DNA of 64,000 nt. It comes from Candidimonas nitroreducens (lineage in GTDB: Bacteria > Pseudomonadota > Gammaproteobacteria > Burkholderiales > Burkholderiaceae_B). Of this stretch, positions 9,917-21,558 are shown in pieces. The stretch's first letter is position 1. Every line of letters starts with the position of its first letter. The stretch covers positions 744,001-808,000 of the forward strand of contig NZ_NJIH01000003.1 of assembly GCF_002209565.1 (NCBI RefSeq), given 5' to 3'. The notes under the pieces were generated by a model. It saw only the letters and a program-made list of their open reading frames with translations, had not been told where the DNA came from and searched no databases. A program made the translations under genes and the position numbers.

Positions 9917-10084
9917 GTTTCAATCCATGTATTTGCGCAGGACACGACGTGGCAGGACTGCACCAGATCCAGGGCCTCTTCTAGGTTTCAATCCGCGCGC
10001 CCCAGAAGGAATGCGACCCACCGCGTAGTTCGATGGCCTTGAGCATATTCATGTTTCAATCCGCTCATCCGTGAAGGATGCAAC
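9917..10084 (-). repeat. Trailer-end degenerate CRISPR repeats
   Basis: The repeats at 9917-9948, 9985-10017 (33 bp, one base inserted) and 10053-10084 depart progressively from consensus while keeping the GTTTCAATCC start. They are the oldest units of the array. The repeat next in from them (10121) is perfect, so decay is confined to the distal end. Confidence 0.85.
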
Positions 10085-13000
10085 TTTTTTAAGGCGATCC
10101 TGGGCGGCGGCCAGAACATCGTTTCAATCCACGCATCCGCGAAGGATGCGACAAGACCTCAGTAAAGTTACTTCAGGAGGGTGACGTTTCAATCCACGCA
10201 TCCGCGAAGGATGCGACAGCCCAAGCCCTTTGTCGGCGCCCAAGGCTGGATGTTTCAATCCACGCATCCGCGAAGGATGCGACGCAGGCACCGGCCTGGC
10301 TGCCCAACAGATCAGCCAGTTTCAATCCACGCATCCGCGAAGGATGCGACCCTTAGCGTCGCCAAAGTCGTGGCCATAGAACGTGTTTCAATCCACGCAT
10401 CCGCGAAGGATGCGACCAGGGCGTTGATCCGATTGCCCGGCTGAACGTGCAGTTTCAATCCACGCATCCGCGAAGGATGCGACGCCACTTTTGCCGTTAA
10501 CTGGCACTATAAGCGCCAAGTTTCAATCCACGCATCCGCGAAGGATGCGACGTGCGCCGTGGGTGCTGTAGCGGGCACCTTGCAGGGGTTTCAATCCACG
10601 CATCCGCGAAGGATGAGACATTGATAAGGTAGCTCTTATTGATGAGTTTGTTAGTTTCAATCCACGCATCCGCGAAGGATGCGACGAGCGCGCCTATCAG
10701 TTCATCGTGGCCTATGTCCTGTTTCAATCCACGCATCCGCGAAGGATGCGACACTCGGGATCAACATGCGTGCCTCGCCGCCCTAGCAGTTTCAATCCAC
10801 GCATCCGCGAAGGATGCGACCTCGCGTTCAAGTAGATGCTTGCGCGTCTTGATGAGTTTCAATCCACGCATCCGCGAAGGATGCGACCGTCCAACGTCCA
10901 TGCACTATTGACCCAAACATAGTTTCAATCCACGCATCCGCGAAGGATGCGACCAGCGCGTCGATGATTTCCTGGGTTGTCAAAGAACGTTTCAATCCAC
11001 GCATCCGCGAAGGATGCGACCCACTGGGGGCGCTGGTGATTCGAAATCGGAGGGTGTTTCAATCCACGCATCCGCGAAGGATGCGACATTATCGAGTCGA
11101 CAATTCAAGCGCATCGGAAAAGTTTCAATCCACGCATCCGCGAAGGATGCGACGCGCTGGCCAAGCTGCCGCCGGACGAACAGCACGCGTTTCAATCCAC
11201 GCATCCGCGAAGGATGCGACCAGCGTTGGCAATCATCTTGAGCAGCATGTCAGCGTTTCAATCCACGCATCCGCGAAGGATGCGACGGAAACTCAGAATA
11301 GGCCCTGCTGCGCATCGAATCGTTTCAATCCACGCATCCGCGAAGGATGCGACCCGCCTGGATCCGTGCATAGATCATATTCTTGGTGTTTCAATCCACG
11401 CATCCGCGAAGGATGCGACCAGGATTCGTGGCGATTCAACAGTGGTATAACTAGTTTCAATCCACGCATCCGCGAAGGATGCGACAGTTTCCTGTACAAA
11501 TTCCGATACAGGAAGCTTCATGTTTCAATCCACGCATCCGCGAAGGATGCGACACCTATAGCGCTCGCAATGTTAGCAAAGTTCATGGGAGTTTCAATCC
11601 ACGCATCCGCGAAGGATGCGACTATTCATAGATGACCGGTAGAAATTCCGGGTCATGTTTCAATCCACGCATCCGCGAAGGATGCGACACAGGCGGCTGT
11701 CCATTGACCATTCGCTGTATTCGTTTCAATCCACGCATCCGCGAAGGATGCGACCGTCCCGTTGACGCGAAGCGCATCGAAGATCTTCGAGTTTCAATCC
11801 ACGCATCCGCGAAGGATGCGACGGCAAATCACGAGTAACCATAGCAATTCCAAAAAGTTTCAATCCACGCATCCGCGAAGGATGCGACGATGCAAGCAAA
11901 GGAGTCTGCGATGAACCGAGGCAAGTTTCAATCCACGCATCCGCGAAGGATGCGACCTCTATGATGCGTTTGGTTAAGCGGCACTCACATTGTTTCAATC
12001 CACGCATCCGCGAAGGATGCGACCACTGACGCGCGTTTCACGAGCACCCTGGATGATGTTTCAATCCACGCATCCGCGAAGGATGCGACACGTTCGCATA
12101 GACGAAAGCCAGCGTGTCGGATTGTTTCAATCCACGCATCCGCGAAGGATGCGACAGGCGCCCCATGGCGGCGACGCCGACGACTATGTCGTTTCAATCC
12201 ACGCATCCGCGAAGGATGCGACGCCAGGGCCGCGTCCAGCTTGTCCTGCATGCTGGTGTTTCAATCCACGCATCCGCGAAGGATGCGACGGTGTCTCGTA
12301 CCAGCGGCCATTATCTAACGACTGGTTTCAATCCACGCATCCGCGAAGGATGCAACCGGCTCGACTGGGCGCACGTCGAAGTCTCTCAAGGTTTCAATCC
12401 ACGCATCCGCGAAGGATGCGACCTCTTCAACCGTCATGGCATGTCTAGGTATCAAGTTTCAATCCACGCATCCGCGAAGGATGCGACACGCGTCGACGAT
12501 CTCCCGGCGCACCGCATCAGCGTTTCAATCCACGCATCCGCGAAGGATGCGACACGTATCGCTGTCGGCTGGCCGTTTTCATCAATAGTTTCAATCCACG
12601 CATCCGCGAAGGATGCGACGCGCATGATCGGAGAATACAAATGGCTGTCACCGCAGTTTCAATCCACGCATCCGCGAAGGATGCGACCATCTGGGCCTTG
12701 CAGCGTGTAGATAGGCATTTATCGTTTCAATCCACGCATCCGCGAAGGATGCGACGCCCGGAGACGTCTATATCGACGAGATCTATGTGAAGTTTCAATC
12801 CACGCATCCGCGAAGGATGCGACAGGCCATCATCACGCTCAATGACCATCCTGATATTCGTTTCAATCCACGCATCCGCGAAGGATGCGACGCACTAAGC
12901 TGCTTGAGCACAGCTGTGTATGTGGTTTCAATCCACGCATCCGCGAAGGATGCGACCACGCGGAATCATTGCAAACTGATGGACATTAACAGTTTCAATC

Positions 13001-15698
13001 CACGCATCCGCGAAGGATGCGACCTACTCCGAAACCGGAGGAACATCAACAACAGGAGGTTTCAATCCACGCATCCGCGAAGGATGCGACCACGGCCCTA
13101 ATAGCTATCATCCTGAAGATAGAGATGTTTCAATCCACGCATCCGCGAAGGATGCGACCGCCGGGCGCCGGCACCTTGCAAGCCTTCTACAAGGTTTCAA
13201 TCCACGCATCCGCGAAGGATGCGACGATTGGGCATCGGGCGTGGCGCCGAACACCTGCTGTTTCAATCCACGCATCCGCGAAGGATGCGACGACACAAGC
13301 CGCGCGACAGGCCGGCCAGGCTCCGGATGTTTCAATCCACGCATCCGCGAAGGATGCGACATATCCGTGATATTCGACGCTATCGTCTCTCTGATGTTTC
13401 AATCCACGCATCCGCGAAGGATGCGACATATCCGTGATATTCGACGCTATCGTCTCTCTGATGTTTCAATCCACGCATCCGCGAAGGATGCGACTTGCGG
13501 CCCGCATTTGATGCTACCCGCGGTGAGGGTTTCAATCCACGCATCCGCGAAGGATGCGACGCGAAACTGAACAGGCAATCGACGAACAGCTACAGTTTCA
13601 ATCCACGCATCCGCGAAGGATGCGACGAAAGCTGACCGGCATCACGACAGGATAGACGCGGTTTCAATCCACGCATCCGCGAAGGATGCGACGCCGTACG
13701 GCTCATCGTCATTGTCCGCACCCGCGGAGTTTCAATCCACGCATCCGCGAAGGATGCGACATTCCTTATTGGTTTTGAGCTTGGACCAGGAAGTGGTTTC
13801 AATCCACGCATCCGCGAAGGATGCGACTTCCTGGGCGGTCGGTATGACCCGCTGGTGCTGATGTTTCAATCCACGCATCCGCGAAGGATGCGACCACCGG
13901 CAAATTTAGACAGCGTGTCGATATGGTCGTTTCAATCCACGCATCCACGAAGGATGCGACCATATGCGCGACGGCCAGGGCCGGCTCATCCCGGTAGTTT
14001 CAATCCACGCATCCGCGAAGGATGCGACCTTCCGCAGAAATTCGTCGTGTGGCTTAACCTCCGGTTTCAATCCACGCATCCGCGAAGGATGCGACTTGTC
14101 GTGCAAGTCAACGGCGAGTGCGTGCTGCAGTTTCAATCCACGCATCCGCGAAGGATGCGACGGCGACGGCGCCGGCGGCTTGGGCGGCCCAAGCGCGTTT
14201 CAATCCACGCATCCGCGAAGGATGCGACAGCCCCGTTCAGCCTGTTCAGCTCGCCGGTGATGTTTCAATCCACGCATCCGCGAAGGATGCGACGCGCCAC
14301 GGGCCTGAAGGTGATGGTGCGAGACGTGTTTCAATCCACGCATCCGCGAAGGATGCGACTCTTGTCTTCCACGTCTTCGGCGACGCGAACGACAGTTTCA
14401 ATCCACGCATCCGCGAAGGATGCGACCTGACCTGCACTGGTGGCGACGTGCCGTTCCAGTACGTTTCAATCCACGCATCCGCGAAGGATGCGACCATCAT
14501 GCGTATTGAATACAAGACCGGAATGCAGCGTTTCAATCCACGCATCCGCGAAGGATGCGACGGAAGACACCATCCAGGAGCGCGTCCTGCTCGCTGTTTC
14601 AATCCACGCATCCGCGAAGGATGCGACGTTACTCCCGACGACACAGCCAATTATCAGACGCTGTTTCAATCCACGCATCCGCGAAGGATGCGACCCGGCG
14701 ATCCGGCCCGCGTGCGCAGGACATGGCGAGTTTCAATCCACGCATCCGCGAAGGATGCGACGCGGCCGCCGAGACGCGTATCGACGCCGGACGAGGTTTC
14801 AATCCACGCATCCGCGAAGGATGCGACTGCAGCTCCAGCAGCTCGCTGTCACGGCGGAGCAGTTTCAATCCACGCATCCGCGAAGGATGCGACCCCCAGG
14901 TATCGTCCCCGGTCTTGACCACCTCGTAGTTTCAATCCACGCATCCGCGAAGGATGCGACGACCGGGTTGATTACGTCGATGGCTTCCTGGTGCTGTTTC
15001 AATCCACGCATCCGCGAAGGATGCGACCAAGGTCGCATCCGTCCAGGGCACGAACGAGCAGGTTTCAATCCACGCATCCGCGAAGGATGCGACGCTCCAG
15101 GCGCTCGGCCAGCTCGTCAGCCATTGGGTTTCAATCCACGCATCCGCGAAGGATGCGACTTTCGAAAAACTCGCGTATTCATGGGTGATGTTCATGTTTC
15201 AATCCACGCATCCGCGAAGGATGCGACCATTCGTGGTGCGATTTTGTTTGACACACAGGAAGTTTCAATCCACGCATCCGCGAAGGATGCGACGCCCCAG
15301 CAGTCGGCCAGTTGCCGCGGTCGCTCCAAATGTTTCAATCCACGCATCCGCGAAGGATGCGACTCGCCGCGCGCGGCCGCGCGCTCCTGCATGGTCGGGT
15401 TTCAATCCACGCATCCGCGAAGGATGCGACCAGGATCATGGAAAGCACCCCTCTCCACATCATTGTTTCAATCCACGCATCCGCGAAGGATGCGACTACA
15501 TAGATGCTGGCGGCCTGGGCGAGCACCAGATGGTTTCAATCCACGCATCCGCGAAGGATGCGACCTCGACAAAGGTAGGGTTCGGCTTGGTTTTAAACAT
15601 GTTTCAATCCACGCATCCGCGAAGGATGCGACGAAAGTTGCGTCACGATATCCGTCATCTGCGGCGGTTTCAATCCACGCATCCGCGAAGGATGCGAC
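9917..15698 (-). CRISPR. Type I-C CRISPR array, 87 repeats / 86 spacers
   Basis: Repeats are 32 bp, reading GTTTCAATCCACGC at the left and GGATGCGAC at the right on the plus strand, with 33-37 bp spacers (period about 67). On the minus strand they end GCGTGGATTGAAAC, the usual type I-C 3' end, and contain a 7-bp stem (CGCATCC/GGATGCG) with a 5-nt loop. Transcription is therefore leftward from the leader beside cas2. I counted 87 starts from 9917 to 15667. The three leftmost (9917, 9985, 10053) are degenerate, and those at 10588, 12325 and 13929 carry single changes. This repeat decay at the left end agrees with the leader being on the right. The spacers at 13361-13395 and 13428-13462 are identical. 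Confidence 0.97.
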
Positions 15699-15877
15699 TT
15701 AGTGATTATAGAGTGTTGAAATATTTGGTTTTTTAGGGGATTTTCTGCGAAATCGCTTTATTGGCCAAAAAATTTTCCCCCAAATCCTTGGTATAAGAAA
15801 AAGGGGGTTTAGTAGCAATGGGTTGCGTTTGCGCGAACCTCTGGGGAAAGAGGCCGTAACTTGGGGTTCGCAGAAAA
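15699..15877 (-). promoter_or_regulatory. CRISPR leader
   Basis: This AT-rich stretch lies between the cas2 stop (15878) and the first repeat (15667-15698) and is the expected leader. On the minus strand TATAAT occurs at 15710-15705, directly before the first repeat; no good -35 box is seen at 17 bp. The 13-mer GATTTTCTGCGAA occurs at 15739-15751 on the plus strand and inverted at 15867-15879, so the leader is flanked by an inverted repeat. It also holds a C5/G5 complementary pair within about 15768-15808. Leaders carry the array promoter and the integration signals for Cas1-Cas2. Confidence 0.8.
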
Positions 15878-16168
15878 TCAGAGGATCAGGGGGCCGTTGA
15901 GATCAAGCACAGGCTTCGAGCCAATATGCTCGATTTTGCCCTGCCATTTGAGGCCTAGGTAATAGAAGCGCAGGCTATCGACTTCTGGATCTATTAGATC
16001 GCACAGTTTTTGTTTGATTTTGACCCAACGGGCCGTGTCTACTTCTAATTCAAAAACGGAGAACTGAACTCTCTGGCCATAGTCCTGACAGGTTCTGGCG
16101 ACGTGCCTAAGACGCTTTTCCCCGCCGGGCGAGGAAGTGCTGACATCGTAGCTGACTAGAACCATCAT
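15878..16168 (-). CDS. cas2: CRISPR-associated endonuclease Cas2
   Basis: The 96-residue product begins MMVLVSYDVSTSS, with the conserved first beta strand and its aspartate, and has the ferredoxin-like sequence RVQFSVFELEVD. It ends with PLIL. Cas2 is the dimeric core of the Cas1-Cas2 integrase that inserts spacers at the leader end of the array. The start at 16168 (or the adjacent ATG at 16165) is chosen because it begins the domain; a longer frame to 16276 runs back into cas1. It lies 13 bp after cas1 and directly before the leader, the standard I-C position. Confidence 0.95.
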   Translation of the reverse strand: MMVLVSYDVSTSSPGGEKRLRHVARTCQDYGQRVQFSVFELEVDTARWVKIKQKLCDLIDPEVDSLRFYYLGLKWQGKIEHIGSKPVLDLNGPLIL

Positions 16169-16181
16169 GGCGATATCGTAT

Positions 16182-17216
16182 TTATTTCCACAGAAATGGT
16201 GGGTAGGCGTCGAGATCGCCACGCAAATGGCGCGCGAGCAATTGTGCTTGTATATAGGGTAGCAGACCGACGTCAATTTTCTCGCCTAGAAAAGCATGCT
16301 GCAGTTGTTCGCGTTTGCGTTCTTGGTATGCGACCAATACGGTTTTTCGGGCATCATCCTTCAACAGCACCGCACCATTTTCGAAGTACCGGAAGTCCTT
16401 TTCGGTTAATTGTTTCCGGTTTATGAGAGACAGGGCTAAGCGTTCCCCTAACAATGGTCGAAATTCTTCCGCGAGATCCAGCGCGAGGCTGGGTCGGCCC
16501 GGGCGGTCGCGATGCAGAAAGCCTACTGCCGGGTCGAGGCCAATTGTTTCGAGTGCAGAGCGGCAGTCGTGGATAAGGAGGGTATATAGGAATGAAAGTA
16601 GCGCATTGAAGGCATCGAGAGGTGGCCGACGGCTGCGGCCGCCGAATCGCAGCAGCGGCGATTCGACGCGGACGAGTTGATCGAAGACCCCGAAATAGGC
16701 CTGTGCTGCCTCGCCTTCCAGGCCACGTAAGGAATTCACATCGGGCTCGAGAATCAGTCGTTGGGGAATGCTTTTCAGTCTTTTGAGAGCATGCTGAAAT
16801 GACGATACATCGGTGAGCCTGTCGCCGTGGTCCCGCCAGCCTCGTGCCAGTACTGCACGTTGATTATGCACCTTGCCCGCCAATAAATTACGTACTATGG
16901 AGGCGCAGCCCGTGGGGTCGTCACTGCGACGATATTGCTCGCGACGTAGCAGCACGTTGCCCGACACGGGGCCTTCCACCCGCGCCAGGAACCGTCCCTG
17001 GGTAGTAAGGTAGCAAATGGTGATGCCTTGCTCGGAGCAGAAGCCCAGCAACTGTGGAGAAACAGAAATGCGGCCGATGCATACCAGGCTTTCCAGCATG
17101 TGCACGGGTACCCGGGCTCGCACCTGATTGTCGACCTCCATGACGACGTTGGCCCCGTCCTTGTGCAGCCAGGCACCCTCGGTGGTGGCGTATAGGGTAT
17201 TGAGCTGGCGACGCAT
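16182..17216 (-). CDS. cas1: CRISPR-associated integrase Cas1 (type I-C)
   Basis: This is the 344-residue spacer integrase. The N-terminal beta domain starts MRRQLNTLYATTEGAWLHKD, and the helical C-terminal domain contains DAFNALLSFLYTLLIHDCRSALETIGLDPAVGFLHRD. It forms the adaptation complex with Cas2, and Cas4 is encoded immediately upstream. The ATG at 17216 directly follows the cas4 TGA, and the GGAGG at the end of cas4 serves as ribosome binding site, suggesting coupled translation. Length is normal for type I-C Cas1 (about 340). Confidence 0.96.
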   Translation of the reverse strand: MRRQLNTLYATTEGAWLHKDGANVVMEVDNQVRARVPVHMLESLVCIGRISVSPQLLGFCSEQGITICYLTTQGRFLARVEGPVSGNVLLRREQYRRSDDPTGCASIVRNLLAGKVHNQRAVLARGWRDHGDRLTDVSSFQHALKRLKSIPQRLILEPDVNSLRGLEGEAAQAYFGVFDQLVRVESPLLRFGGRSRRPPLDAFNALLSFLYTLLIHDCRSALETIGLDPAVGFLHRDRPGRPSLALDLAEEFRPLLGERLALSLINRKQLTEKDFRYFENGAVLLKDDARKTVLVAYQERKREQLQHAFLGEKIDVGLLPYIQAQLLARHLRGDLDAYPPFLWK

Positions 17217-17843
17217 TCAATCCTCCAGTTGCCTGCGCAGCCAGGTATCGATTCCTCGGCCACGAGGCAGCCAGCCGGGCTGGCACAGATCGATCAGGGA
17301 ACAGGCGTCGCACCGTTTGGGTTCGTAACTCGCCATGGGTGTGATGCCGCCTTTGATCATAGCTCTTGTATCGGAGACCACCTGGCGAGTCAACGCCCGC
17401 AGGTCTTCGTCGAATGCTACGTCCTTGCGCCGTCGAGTTTGGCCATAGAATAGGGCACCTCCTGGCACGGATTTGCGCAGCATGGATTCGAGGCACATTG
17501 CCTGGGCGCAGAGTTGCACCTCGTCAGCACGGTGGACCTTGGGCCGGCCTCGCTTGTATTCCACTGGATAAGCTTGTTCCCCGGCGCTGCTCCGGTGGAA
17601 TTCCACTACATCTGCCAGGCCGGTGATGCCAAGCGTCAGGTCTACCAAAGGCATGGCGGTCACAATGCGCACGCTGCCGCGCCGGTCGGTTTGCGGCTGG
17701 TCGATGCGTTCGTGCATCAGGCGCCCCTCGGCCGTGTGGCGGCTTTCAGTCCATAGCTGCTCTATATGAATCAGCGCGCATTGCCGTGGACAATAAAGGA
17801 AATGCTGCAGGGCGGAAATGGGAATCAGGTCTTCGTCGTTCAT
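17217..17843 (-). CDS. cas4: CRISPR-associated exonuclease Cas4 (type I-C)
   Basis: This is a 208-residue RecB-like nuclease with a 4Fe-4S cluster. The expected cysteines are visible: C18 in FLYCPRQC and a C-terminal trio C178, C181 and C187. The catalytic region includes GLADVVEFH and PVEYKRGRPKVH. In type I-C systems Cas4 joins Cas1-Cas2 and trims prespacers so that the PAM end is chosen correctly. The minus-strand start at 17843 is preceded by AGAGGGAAC. It lies 24 bp after cas7 in the operon. Confidence 0.95.
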   Translation of the reverse strand: MNDEDLIPISALQHFLYCPRQCALIHIEQLWTESRHTAEGRLMHERIDQPQTDRRGSVRIVTAMPLVDLTLGITGLADVVEFHRSSAGEQAYPVEYKRGRPKVHRADEVQLCAQAMCLESMLRKSVPGGALFYGQTRRRKDVAFDEDLRALTRQVVSDTRAMIKGGITPMASYEPKRCDACSLIDLCQPGWLPRGRGIDTWLRRQLED

Positions 17844-17867
17844 GATTCTGTTCCCTCTGCGACGGGC

Positions 17868-18757
17868 CTACAGCAGCTCTTTGACTATCACGCCGGCCGG
17901 CGGGAGGGCCGTCCGATCTATGGATACACGATAGTCGGCAAAGCTGCGTGCCGGAGGGTCGGTATCGCCGGTGCGTTCTACCTTGACTGCATCGAAAAGT
18001 ACATGAGCGGGAGCATTGCCCATCGGGTGATCATGTTCGAAGATGATCAGTTTTCGTGCTGCCATTTCGCCGCGGGCCGCGGAGCGGTCGTGCTCGAACA
18101 TGTTGATAAGCGCCTGCCACAACAATTGCAGGTCGTCTTCGGAGAAGCCGGTGCGTTCGGCCAGTTTGGCCGACACGAAGCCGTGCGCACGGTACAGGCC
18201 ATAAGGCAGAATATGCTTGCGGCCCATGGTGCGATTGTCCCCGCTTTGCGATTCCGCCTCTTTTTCGGTGGTCACTGCCATGCGGGTAATGGATACTTCC
18301 AGTGGCAGCACGGGCTCTATCGACGATGCGAAGGCCATCTGCACGGGGCCCCGGACTTGCCCCGCGTTGACTCCAGTGGTCATTACGGCACCGAATGTAC
18401 GCACGTCGAAGAAGTTATGGCACATCCATGCAGTGATTTCCCTGGCCTTGGCTTCGTCTTTGGGAAGCTTCTTGTATCCGTCTTTGGCATCAGGGGAAAT
18501 GCTCAGTGCTTCCCAGGCTTTCTGATGCTGTTGATTGAGAATGGCTTTTTCTTGCATGTAGATGGCGTAACCCGGCGCGCCCTCTTTGTCCAGGGTAACG
18601 AAATTGCGTATTTTCCGTTTCAGGCTAACGTCTGTGACCAGCCCACGGTTGGTTTCCGGGTCCAGGCGCGGCAGGTTGCCGGCATCGGGATCGCCATTGG
18701 GGTTGCCGTTGGCGACGTCGAACAGGTAGACGAATTCGTAACGGTGGGAAATGATGG

Positions 18758-18761
<4 letters not shown>
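17868..18761 (-). CDS. cas7: Type I-C Cascade backbone protein Cas7 (Csd2)
   Basis: The 297-residue product begins [20 protein letters not shown], followed by [15 protein letters not shown], the diagnostic start of Csd2/Cas7c proteins. Multiple copies polymerise along the crRNA spacer to form the Cascade backbone. The internal region has [18 protein letters not shown], also a family hallmark. The start overlaps the cas8c stop by 4 bp (ATGA), indicating translational coupling. Confidence 0.96.
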
Positions 18762-21231
<2,470 letters not shown>

Positions 21232-21237
21232 TTAAGT

Positions 21238-21324
21238 AAAAAACCAAAGACGGCGCCTAGAAGTTGCCCCCTAGGCGCTATGTGCCTTCGTTTTGCAGTT
21301 GAACCACCTAGTTTCAATCCACGC
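21238..21324 (-). ncRNA. Solitary repeat-handle + spacer-like RNA (CreA/CreR-like candidate)
   Basis: On the minus strand GCGTGGATTGAAAC (21324-21311) is identical to the last 14 nt of the CRISPR repeat and includes the whole crRNA 5' handle. It is followed by a spacer-like sequence starting TAGGTGGTTCAACTGCAAAA (21310-21291), then the hairpin GCGCCTAG/CTAGGCGC (21278-21253) and six T's (21243-21238). The hairpin could stand in for the missing second repeat or act as a terminator. The spacer-like 20-mer matches 18/20 positions at 21517-21536, next to a TTC PAM and over the upstream promoter. The known CreTA and CreR systems have this form: a crRNA-like RNA guiding Cascade to repress a promoter by incomplete pairing. 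No independent promoter is obvious, so it may be processed from the upstream transcript. Confidence 0.75.
21253..21278 (-). terminator. 8-bp hairpin before cas5: terminator or pseudo-repeat stem
   Basis: GCGCCTAG and CTAGGCGC form a perfect 8-bp stem with a 10-nt loop. On the minus strand a T-run (21243-21238) begins about 9 nt after the stem, too far for an ideal intrinsic terminator. It directly follows the spacer-like sequence, where a second repeat hairpin would sit in a normal CRISPR unit. Either reading fits; both could apply. Confidence 0.5.
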
Positions 21325-21331
21325 CAGACAT

Positions 21332-21475
21332 CTATTTTTGCCACCACCAAATAAGTAATGGCAGTAGAACGCTGGCGACAACCCATCTCCATAAAGAAGA
21401 ACACCCGCATGGCCACACGCGAACCTTCAAATCAATCTCTAAATTTGGCCGGTTGTTTTTGTCGTCGGGCGGCAT
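21332..21475 (-). CDS. Small membrane-protein ORF between cas3 and cas5 (putative CreT-like toxin)
   Basis: The 47-residue product has a polar N-terminal half (MPPDDKNNRPNLEIDLKVRV) and a C-terminal hydrophobic segment with SLWRWVVASVLLPLLIWWW before the terminal QK. That is one predicted membrane helix rich in Trp. It starts about 21 nt after the predicted transcription start of the promoter at 21506-21534, with AGAGG 8 nt before the ATG. It uses codons rare in this genome (TTA, CTA, AGA) and is less GC-rich than the flanking cas genes. No homologue is recognised. The crRNA-like element begins 7 nt after its stop and is complementary to its promoter, so a toxin kept silent by Cascade is the leading inference. 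A regulatory or anti-CRISPR-like peptide is possible too. Confidence 0.55.
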   Translation of the reverse strand: MPPDDKNNRPNLEIDLKVRVWPCGCSSLWRWVVASVLLPLLIWWWQK

Positions 21476-21505
21476 GGACGTGGCCTCTATGTTGATGGAA
21501 GCCAA

Positions 21506-21534
21506 ATTATATATTCTAGGTAGTTCAAATGCAA
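21506..21534 (-). promoter_or_regulatory. Strong sigma70-like promoter for the small ORF (and possibly cas5 operon)
   Basis: On the minus strand TTGCAT (21534-21529) and TATAAT (21511-21506) are separated by exactly 17 bp. This is one of the most consensus-like promoters in the window. It lies just upstream of the 47-codon ORF and downstream of the cas3 start but before its stop region ends at 21559. The protospacer-like site for the crRNA-like RNA covers the -35 box and spacer, and its PAM abuts the -10 box. Confidence 0.75.
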
Positions 21535-21536
21535 AA
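21514..21536 (+). promoter_or_regulatory. Protospacer-like target with TTC PAM over the promoter
   Basis: TTC (21514-21516) is followed by TAGGTAGTTCAAATGCAAAA (21517-21536). Compared with the spacer-like RNA, positions 1-20 match except 6 and 13, and pairing is lost from position 21. Position 6 is a base that is flipped out and ignored in type I seed pairing. Such partial pairing is expected to allow Cascade binding without Cas3 cleavage. Confidence 0.75.
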
Positions 21537-21558
21537 ATGTAGTTTATCCCCAGCAGCC

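Noticed and set aside
9950-15736. Many open frames inside the CRISPR array on both strands
   Set aside because: Their translations are only the repeat read again and again (FNPRIREGCD, VSIHASAKDAT, SHPSRMRGLK) with spacers between; they are not genes.
21340-21400. Independent promoter for the guide RNA inside the small ORF
   Set aside because: TTGTCG with a poor -10 (TTACTT) at 17 bp is the best candidate; the match is too weak to list.
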